DNA of 64,000 nucleotides from Anaspis maculata (lineage: Eukaryota; Arthropoda; Insecta; Coleoptera; Scraptiidae): assembly GCA_949128115.1 (NCBI GenBank), contig OX421966.1:58773416-58837415 (forward strand), written 5' to 3'. Of this stretch, positions 56,400 through 64,000 are shown piece by piece. Within the stretch, counting starts at the first letter, position 1. The number at the start of each line of letters is the position of its first letter. The notes under the pieces were generated by a model. That model saw nothing but the letters and a program-made list of their open reading frames with translations. It did not search any database and had not been told where the DNA came from. Both the position numbers and the translations under genes were made by a program.

Positions 56400-59300
56400 T
56401 AAAACTCAGAAACGAGTCCGGGTACGATCAAGGGAGTTATATGGTGGGGTAGACCTTTATCCCCTATCGATGAAGAAGGTTTCCGTTTTTCCCTCAAGGG
56501 CGTGTTTTTGGAGATATAAGGGCTGGAAGCTGAAAGTTTCTCGCCTTCTAGAAGTGTCCAGAACAGTCCAGAACATTCGAGGGTATTCGAGATCATTCCA
56601 CAACATTCCAGAATGTTCTGGTATGTTCTGGAATGTTTGGGAATGGTCTACAGTGTGCGTGCCAAAACTCAGAAGCGAGTCCCGGTACGATCAAAGGAGT
56701 TATAGTATATTGGAAATAGAATATCTACCGGAATTAATTCAAACAAAAACGATTTTTTTACCATGGCTAGCTTTCAGTTCCCTCTTCAACATATCAAAAG
56801 TCCCCAACTCTAGGACTGCTACAAATTAGTATACAGGGTGAAAGTTTATTATTTTTCTTTATTTCCTTTCTTTCTCAAAAAACTGATTACTGAAAAAAAG
56901 GGTTTTAAGCTAGTTTGATAGGCCATAGTCTTCCAATAAACATATAAGAAATATACTACTCAGCAACTGCTGTGTATCAAGTTACAGGGTGAAAACTATT
57001 TTTCATCTTCAATTTTTTTTCTTAGTGGAACTGACCTAGATTGAAGCCGGTTCCAGTTCTTTTGCAAGCTTATAATGTCATACTGAACATATAAAAAGGA
57101 TACATTTCTGCAACTGGTGCTTTTCAATTTACAGGGTGAAAAGTCATTTTCACGTTTCAATTTTTTTCTTGGTGAAATTGGCTCACACATCAATTTCGAC
57201 TGATTCTTCTGTAAACTTGAAGTTTCTAGTCAAACATATCAAAATAATACATTTCTGCTACAGCTATGTTTTTTTTTACAAATTTAAATGTTTGGGTATA
57301 TTCGGGAATATTGCATCAAAAATTCAAAAAATCTTGGAACGCAACCAAACATTTAAATTTGTAAATAAAAACGTAGCTGTAGCAGAAATGTATTATTTTG
57401 ATATGTTTGACTAGAAACCCCAAATTTACAGAAAAACCAGTCGCAATTGTTGTGTGAGCCGATTCCATCAAGAAAAAAATTGAAACGTGAAAATGACTTT
57501 CCACCCTGTAAATTGAAAAGCAGCAGATGCAAAGATGTGTCCTTTTTATATTTTCAGTATGACATTATAAGCTTGCAAAAGAACTGGAACCGGCTTCAAT
57601 CTAGATCAGTTCCACTAAGAAAAAAAATTGAAGATGAAAAATAGTTTTCACCCTGTAACTTGATACGCAGCAGTTGCTGGGTGGTATATTTTTTATATGT
57701 TTATTGGAAGACTATGGCCTATCAAACTAGCCTGAAACCGTTTTTTTCGGTCATCAGTTTTTTAAGAAAAAAAGAACGTAAAGAAAAATAATAGACTTTC
57801 ACCCTGTATACTGATTTGTAGCAGTCTCAGAGTTGAGGACTTTTGATATGTTGAAGAAGGGACTGTAAGCTTGCCATGGTAAAAAAATCGTTTTTGTTTG
57901 AATTAATTCCAGCAAAGCACCTATTTTTTTCTATTTCCAATATACTATTATATGGTGTGGTAGCCCTCTATCCCCCCTCCATGAAGAAGGTACCCGGGTT
58001 AAGCTGAAGGGCGTGTTTTTCAAAGATATAAGGGCTGGAACTTTCGCCCTCTATAATGTCTAGAGTAGTCCAGAACATCCAAAAGTATTCTAAATAAATC
58101 CACAACATTCCAAAATGTTCTGGTATGTTTTAGAATGTTCGGGAATAGCCTGGAACGTTCGGAAACATCGCGGAACATTCCAGATCATTGTGGAACATTC
58201 AAGATCATTCCATAACATTCCAGAATGCTCGAGTATGTTCGGGAATAGTCTAAAACCTTCGGAAACATTCCAGAACATTCCAATTCATTGTGGAACGTTC
58301 GAGATCGTTCCACAACATTGCAGAATGTTCTGGTATGTTCTGGAATGTTCGGGAATGGTCTACAGTGTGCGTGCCAAAACTCAGAAGCGAGTCCCGGTAC
58401 GATCAAAGGAGTTATATGGTGTGGTAGCCCTCTATCCCCCATCCATGAAGAAGGTACCCGGGTTTAGCTGAAGGGCGTGTTTTTCAAAGATATAAGGGCT
58501 GGAACTTTCGCCCTCTATAATGTCTAGAGTAGTCCAGAACATCCAAAAGTATTCTAAATAAATCCACAACATTCCAAAATGTTCTGGTATGTTTTAGAAT
58601 GTTCGGGAATAGCCTGGAACGTTCGGAAACATCGCGGAACAATCCAGATCATTGTGGAACATTCAAGATCATTCCATAACATTCCAGAATGCTCGGGTAT
58701 GTTCGGGAATAGTCTGAAACGTTCGGAAACATTCCAATTCATTGTGGAACGTTCGAGATCGTTCCACAACATTGCAGAATGCTCCGGTATGTTCCTAAAG
58801 GTTCGGAAAATCCCGTAACATCCCAGATCATTGTGGATTATTCGCGATCATTATAAAACATTCCAGAATGTTCCGGTATGTTCTAAAACGGCCGGGAATG
58901 ACCTGGAACGTTCAGAAATATCCCGGAACATTCCAGATCATTGTGGAGGATTCGTTATCATTCCACATCATTTCAGAATGTTCCGGTATGTTCAGGAATA
59001 GTCTGGAACGTTCGGAAACATTCCTGTACATTCCAATCCATTGTGGATTGTTCTAGATCGCTCCACAATATTCCAGGATGTTTTGGTATGTTCTAGAATG
59101 TTAGGGAACATTCCAGATCATTGTAGAACATTCGAGATCATTCCACAACATTCCATAATGTTCGAGAATGTTCGGGAACATTCGAGATCATTCCACAACA
59201 TTCCGTAATGTTCGAGAATGTTCGGGAACATTCCAGATCATTGTAGAACATTCGAGATCATTCGACAACATTCCAGAATGTTCGGTTATGTTCGAGAATA

Positions 59301-60030
59301 GTCTCTGGAACGTTCGGAAACGTCCCCGAATATCTCGTAGGTAGAATATTTCGGTATGTTCTAGAATGTTCGAGAATAGTCTGGAACGTTCGGAAACATC
59401 CCGGAACATTTCAGATCATTATGGAACCTTAGAGATCATTCTGGAACATTCCAAAATGTTCCAGTAGAAATGTTCCATGTTCTGAAATCTCCGGAAAAAT
59501 CGAGAGTATCCGCGATCACTCTACAACATTCCAGAATGTTTGGGAATAGTCTGGAACAATCGGGAACATTCCAGATCATTGTAGAATATTCGAGATCATT
59601 CCACAACATTCCAGAATGTTCCGATATATTCTGAAATGTTCTGATAACTCGAGATTATTCGAGATCATTCCACCACATTCAAGTATGTTCTGGAATGTTA
59701 GGGAATAGTCTGAAACGATCAAAAACATCTTGGAACATTCCAGATCATTGTGGAACATTCCAGAACACCCTTGAAAGTTGTGGAAGGTTCTGGAACATTT
59801 TAAACTATTCGAAGCTTTTTTGGTGTGGGGCCACCTATTGGTAGCGGTACAGTACAGAATATTTGAGAGTATTCGAGATCATTCCGCACCATTCCAGAAT
59901 GTTCCGCTATGTTTTGAAATATTCAGGAATAGTCTGGAACGTTCGGAAACATCCAGGAACATTCCAGATCGTTGTGTGGAATATTCTAGAATATTCTCGA
60001 ATGTTGTGGAATATTCTGGAACATTGTGGG
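56400..60030 (+). repeat. Heat-shock-element-like array C with tandem leaders
   Basis: Three tandem modules. Each starts with a leader (AAACTCAGAAGCGAGTCC, GGTACGATCAAAGGAGTTAT, GGTAGCCCTCTATCCCC, CATGAAGAAGGTACCCGGG, GGGCGTGTTTTTCAAAGATA) followed by HSE-like array. Leaders begin near 56405, 56667 (split by the palindrome at 56703-57947) and 58376. The last array, 58540-60030, is the longest. From 59071 to 59305 I count 47 consecutive 5-bp steps without any indel: 19 of 24 TTC slots and 10 of 23 GAA slots are exact. Five consecutive perfect units occur at 59161-59183 and 59211-59233. Confidence 0.88.
56703..57947. mobile_element. Concentric palindromic element, four layers, TTA duplication
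   Basis: L0 56703-57947 has the perfect 17-bp TIR TAGTATATTGGAAATAG and a TTA duplication (56700-56702, 57948-57950). The uninterrupted leader at 58376-58430 gives the empty site. L1 56832-57808, L2 56983-57657 and L3 57130-57510 each start TACAGGGTGAAA and sit at the central TA of the next outer layer. Steps are 129/139, 151/151 and 147/147 bp. The arms of L1 and L2 are recognisably related to each other (AACATATAARAA.ATAC, CAACTG.TG). The loop is at about 57298-57345. No transposase. Confidence 0.92.
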
Positions 60031-60145
60031 CCATTCAAAACCCTTTTGGTATGGGTGGGGCTACCCATAGGTGGGGGTATATAAAGCAAAATCCGTCGTG
60101 GTTTTAAACGCATGTTTCTTATCAGTTGTTGATAAGAAGCTGGAA
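60027..60145 (+). promoter_or_regulatory. TATA promoter at the end of HSE-like array C
   Basis: TATATAAA at 60078-60085 follows the last HSE units (about 60013) and the spacer GGGGCTACCCATAGGTGGGG. An arthropod initiator-like TCAGTT lies at 60122-60127, inside a 9-bp hairpin (TTCTTATCA...TGATAAGAA). Array, spacer and TATA spacing resemble a heat-shock promoter. Confidence 0.55.
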
Positions 60146-60455
60146 AGCTGATGTGATTGATTGCCCAAACGCAAAGGAGCAGGAGATCTTGCCAGTTCTG
60201 TAGCAAAACGGCGAAAACAAAAAGAAGTAAAAGAACAGTGAAGAAATGAAAAAGTCGAAGAGCGCAAACACGTTTATGTCCTCACGAATGAGCACCGTGA
60301 GAAGCAGAGAAACTGAAGAACAACGAAATGAACGAATTGCGACACAATCTCATGACAAAACACTGCTAATGCAAGTCACCTTTGAGAATATCACCCTACG
60401 AGAAGCGCAAACGAGGACTAGGTTTCGCTTAGGTAGCGGCCCCGGCGAAAGCTAG
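60030..60455 (+). mobile_element. Helitron-like 3' module, copy 2
   Basis: Second copy of 890-1239. The terminal inverted repeat CTAGGTTTCGC...GCGAAAGCTAG ends with CTAG at 60452-60455 followed by T, as in Helitron insertions between A and T. The small frame 60246-60455 gives MKKSKSANTF...STVRSRETEEQRNERIATQS, whose R/E/Q pattern resembles the N-terminal part of insect Helitron proteins. No Rep or helicase. Confidence 0.55.
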
Positions 60456-61814
60456 TATGTATATAAAAATTGCTTCCTTTAGCACTGAACTAGAGCAGGT
60501 TAAAGTTCGACTTTACCGACCGAGCACAAAATTACAGGTCAACAGAACTGTGTGGGGAGCACGCCGTCTGTTTACGAATTTCGTATAGGTACAAAGCTTG
60601 CGTATTTTCTATTGTATAAACTTGCGTATTCTTCTTCGTCTTTGTAATCGGAAACGATCGTAAAAAGTCGTGGCCTTGGATAAAAGCCGCCATATTGTTG
60701 AAATTTTAGCAACGAAGGGGGAAGATGCAGATATATTATGCTAGACAAAATACAAGAAAGATCGACACTTTACGCAAAACCTAGAGTTTTCGTATTTGTA
60801 CGGAGCTTGCGGGCTGTGCATAGGCACGGCTGTGGGTAGGATACGCAAAGGGCTGGTCGATTTTTACGAAACATGAAAGTGGCGTGCTAGCAAAATTCAT
60901 ATACGAACACGAATTTTGTAACTGATTGACGGCGTGCTTCCACCACTGCACTGGTGCGACTTGAGATTTGAGGTTGGAAATCAAGTGTAACAAATGAGAT
61001 GAGTCTTAAACTCACTCATGCAATCGAGCTTCCAGAAGTAGTCTTTCAAAAACCTGATCACAGATGTAAAAGAACTGAGTAGTTTTCATCGTTGTCGATA
61101 GGTTCAATAATGATAGGTTATAATTGCGTCTGTTTTTGAATAAATATAATAATTGTACACTGAAATAGCCGAGGTAATAATAGCTTATGCAATCAGTCTT
61201 GAAGTTGGCGATCAGGTGGTGACTGAGAGTTCAAGTTAAGTATGTCATCATAGGCCACCTTCCCCTAAATAAAAATTCAATTAGCATTATTAAAAATCCT
61301 ACTTCATGCAGGGAAAATCTTGATTAGATCGTAGGATAAGTATAGGTAGAGATATGTTTAGGTATCACATTACAAACTTTTTAACACCAAGCCAAAAGTC
61401 GGTAGGTACACTCCGCGTCAACGGCTGTAAGTACCTACGCGTTTTTATTGGGCAATGACCGTACAACTTAGGTACTTTAGCACCTCGTTTAGCATCTTTG
61501 GATTTCATACTTATTACGACGCCTAGGCCTAGCTATATACTAAACCTTCTAGGTACCTACAAAGTTCTTGACTGCTGATAAGAGCTAACAATATGGATTG
61601 GGGAATAGGAAATCATCTCGCTAGTCTGGCCTGTCCTGTGATGTTGCATAGGTATGTACCTACCTATGATACCTGTATCGATCAAACGTTTTCCAGGTTA
61701 CTTCTATAGGTAGGTAAATATTACCTTACGTTCCCAAGCAATCTCACACCCTCACCCACACGTCGTCGCCCCGCACGTGAATGTGACATTTTATCTGATA
61801 CTTGCGTCTGAAAA
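60456..61814. other. Intergenic, upstream of the CFAP57-like gene
   Basis: AT-rich, with many GTAGGTACCTA motifs from 61320 to 61730. No TATA box or other gene recognised. Confidence 0.45.
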
Positions 61815-62026
61815 ATGACGGCCCACTTGCCAGTGCCGCAACCGCGTCTTATACTGGGGCTTCGGACGGACATTCCCGGAAATGCCCTCTTTGTGTCCGA
61901 CGAGGACATCGTGTACCCCGTGGGGGCAGTTCTCGCCGTACACAACATCAACCAGAACAAGCAAAAGTACATTAGACTCACAGATAGAGGCAGGCACATT
62001 ACTGGAGTCATCGTCAGTCCTAACAA
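61815..62026 (+). CDS. CFAP57 (WDR65)-like, first coding exon
   Basis: The ATG at 61815 opens 70 codons ending in SPNK with donor GTGAGT at 62027. The sequence GLRTDIPGNALFVSDEDIVY-PVGAVLAVHNINQNKQKYI...ITGVIVSPN follows the N-terminus of CFAP57, a WD-repeat protein of the ciliary axoneme: YPVG, then the first beta strands and an AISPN-like turn. Codon use matches the other real exons here. Expression would be expected in ciliated sensory neurons and sperm; that is family knowledge. The homology call is from memory of the family, without a search. Confidence 0.8.
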
Positions 62027-63338
62027 GTGAGTAGTTGCATCCTCCTTTTCAATTTCTACACCATACTTATCGCATGAGACTGAAGAGATTAGAAAGATTC
62101 CACAAGATTACAAACGGAATTTAATAGCAACTCGACAACAAAAAAGGGGTACGTCTATGGTACTGTACGGTTAACGGCCACAATGTTTACACCTTTTACA
62201 ACCACGGAACCAATTCTGTTGCCTTCTACTCACGATTTTTAGTCGCCACTAAGAGGGAGATCACGATCAGACTGTAGATTTTTTGCGATTCCATTGTTTA
62301 GGCCGTACTACTCTCCTCTGCGGTGCCCTTCTCAGGCCCACGCGCAACACTGGTTATTTTGGTAGCTCTGTTTGGAATTGACCTTATTATCACTACGTCA
62401 GTGTACAATTTTTGTAACATGCTTTAATTTTCCACTGATATGATGTAGGCAACCAACAATACAACTTGTGCACTTCGACCTTGACGGAGCAAAACTGCAC
62501 CAAATCGTTGGGCTCAAACAAAGATGGACTGAGAAATTGTTAAAAAACGACTGCCACAGCACTGCCTACAAAAGCGCTCTCAGCAAACGATCTAGAAACT
62601 TTGACTGGTGTTGTTCCTTCTTTTGACAATATTTCCATTGAATTATCGCGATTTTTCGGGTTTTTTTGCGGTATTTCAAAAGCGACGGTTCTTCTACTGT
62701 AGCGTGTCCTTTTTAGTTCATCCCTGCCTCAACACCCATTTTTTGCTCTCAAGTCCCGTTAGTGCTACTGAATTGAGACGGTTTTCTTTTGTTTTCTCAC
62801 TATTTTGAGGGCCAGGAGACCACTATACAGTTGCTCATTTTAAGCTTCCTCCCACCCAACGCCCCTTTTTTGCTCCCTGGCCCTGCTGGTGTGTTTTATG
62901 GTATCATGACCGTTATCCGTACAGACAGAGGTGGGAATAAAAAAGAAGCAGAGGGAGACCCAGGTTAGATTACTGCTCCCAGATACTTAATGAGGTAGGA
63001 TGTTCGACCTTTGGAGAATGCGTAAGTTAACGCAGGATAGAAAGGGATGGGGGTAAGCTGGATGCGGTTTGATACCAGTCCTTTAGGCTGAGAGCTTCGT
63101 GTTGATAATGATGACATCGCATTTTATCTTCACCTACAAATTCAGCTTTTGAACCTTTAATCCAAAATAATTCCAAATTCAAGACATTTCAAATTTTGCT
63201 ATGGGTACGGGCCATAGGTACGGGCAAGTTCTAGGGCTGCAAAATTTCAAACTATAGATACCGTTTCATCCAACCCTCCTCTAATTGTATGAATAAGAGA
63301 CCATGCAATTAATGTGCCTGTACTGAACCGATTTGCAG

Positions 63339-63612
63339 AAAGCTGATATGCGTGTTGGAGTCTGGAGAGAAGCCGTTCGCCACTCTGTGGTGCCCGTTGA
63401 CGTTCAAGAAGAAAAGGGTCATCACTTTGCCCACGGACAGGGACATCGACGCCGAAAGGTTCGCCTGTGGCTGCTTCACTTTCGATTCGAAGAATCTGGT
63501 GCTGATCACAGCCGAAAGTGACTGGACCCTGTACTACTACAAGTGCGACAAAGGCCGTTTGGAAAGCTCGACCAGGGCCAACAATTCCTCCAATACCGGT
63601 TACATTAGGCAG
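63339..63612 (+). CDS. CFAP57 (WDR65)-like, second coding exon
   Basis: Acceptor GATTTGCAG at 63338; donor CAG|GTAATA at 63613. It continues in frame from the first exon: K|KLICVLESGEKPFATLWCPL, KKKRVITLPTDRDIDAERFA, CGCFTFDSKNLVLITAESDW, TLYYYKCDKGRLES, with WD-type strands. The remainder of the gene lies beyond the right edge. The 1.3-kb intron before it shows nothing notable. Confidence 0.85.
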
Positions 63613-63660
63613 GTAATAATTTCAATTTCATAGGCAGCTTAAATTCACGTGGGTAGGTTT

Positions 63661-64000
63661 GTACAGGGTGATTCACTGATTCAGTTTTGATATTCGACAA
63701 CTCTACTATCGGAGCAGACAGTTGGACCCAGAGAGCTTTGAGCTCGGAACTTCTCATGAGATATTTGCCCACTGCGATCTGTGCTGTCCGAGCTTTCATT
63801 TCCGCTATCAGCAAGTCAATAGCAAAATCTTTCCGTTGCTTTTCTCATCGCAAAACGATCCAGTTTTGTGGAATATCAAAAGGAATTGCATTGACCTGTA
63901 CATATACTGCATTTCGCTGCTCGTCGAGCAGTCGTTTCCATATGGCCTTCGGTAAATAGCGTAGGGTAAATCCCAACTTAATCTGCTTCTGAAACAGTAT
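63661..64000. mobile_element. Left end of a CAGGGTG-type element
   Basis: GTACAGGGTGATTCACTGAT at 63661 matches the termini of the palindromic elements elsewhere in the window. It lies in the intron after CFAP57-like exon 2. The other end is outside the window. Confidence 0.5.

Noticed and set aside
1..64000. tRNA, rRNA or bacterial-style operon features
   Set aside because: No cloverleaf, rRNA core motif or Shine-Dalgarno-spaced gene series was seen; the window is eukaryotic.

Overview
The window looks like nuclear DNA of an insect. It has GT-AG spliced genes, a P-type Na,K-ATPase alpha-like gene with an animal-type C-terminus, and a dense, mostly dead transposon load of arthropod type: CR1/Jockey-like non-LTR, BEL/Pao, Tc1/mariner, hAT, Harbinger-type and Helitron-like elements. 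The GTAGGTACCTA-type motifs scattered through it are common in hemipterans and lepidopterans, but I cannot fix the order. Exons are clearly more GC-rich than the AT-rich introns and intergenic DNA. No rRNA, tRNA or CRISPR array was seen.

Genes. (1) Minus strand, 27257 down to 19375: a complete, intact ten-coding-exon gene for a divergent Na+/K+-transporting ATPase alpha subunit. My hand splice gives 1036 residues with all catalytic and cation-binding residues present, but with changed residues at most cardiac-glycoside contact positions and at the beta-subunit contact. (2) Plus strand, 51655-52246: the last coding exon of a basic, apparently secreted protein of unknown function. (3) Plus strand, 61815-63612: the first two coding exons of a CFAP57 (WDR65)-like ciliary WD-repeat protein, which runs off the right edge.

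Everything else is repeat. From left to right: a heat-shock-element-like array ending in a TATA box and a Helitron-like 3' end (1-1239); a 5'-truncated non-LTR element (1238-3875); a 2.5-kb concentric palindrome inside a satellite (5.2-8.7 kb); two GGAAGTCA arrays (10.9 and 15.2 kb); a TIR element with an internal duplication (11.6-13.3 kb); a palindrome with a nested hAT MITE (13.9-14.5 kb); a GAGCCC-type degenerate satellite (16-18 kb, again at 52.7-55.3 kb); the ATPase gene; nested foldbacks (28-29.8 kb and 30.8-32 kb); tandem repeats (33.8-34.7 kb); a hAT MITE (37.1 kb); a Tc1-type transposon inside a palindrome (39.6-41.5 kb); BEL/Pao remains (41.6-43.9 kb); a second HSE-like array in reverse orientation (46.4-47.4 kb); a hAT MITE full of TATCGATA (48.3 kb); another concentric palindrome (48.9-49.7 kb); and the largest HSE-like array, again ending in TATA plus a Helitron-like end (56.4-60.5 kb).

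Two patterns stand out. First, three arrays are built on a strict 10-bp period, GAAnnTTCnn, which is the heat-shock factor binding grammar. They run for kilobases, and two of them end in a TATA box within a mobile-element-like unit. Second, at least five foldback elements are concentric: each inner CAGGGTG-type element sits exactly at the TA at the dyad centre of the next outer palindrome, with layers about 110-170 bp apart. In one case the empty site is present in the same window.
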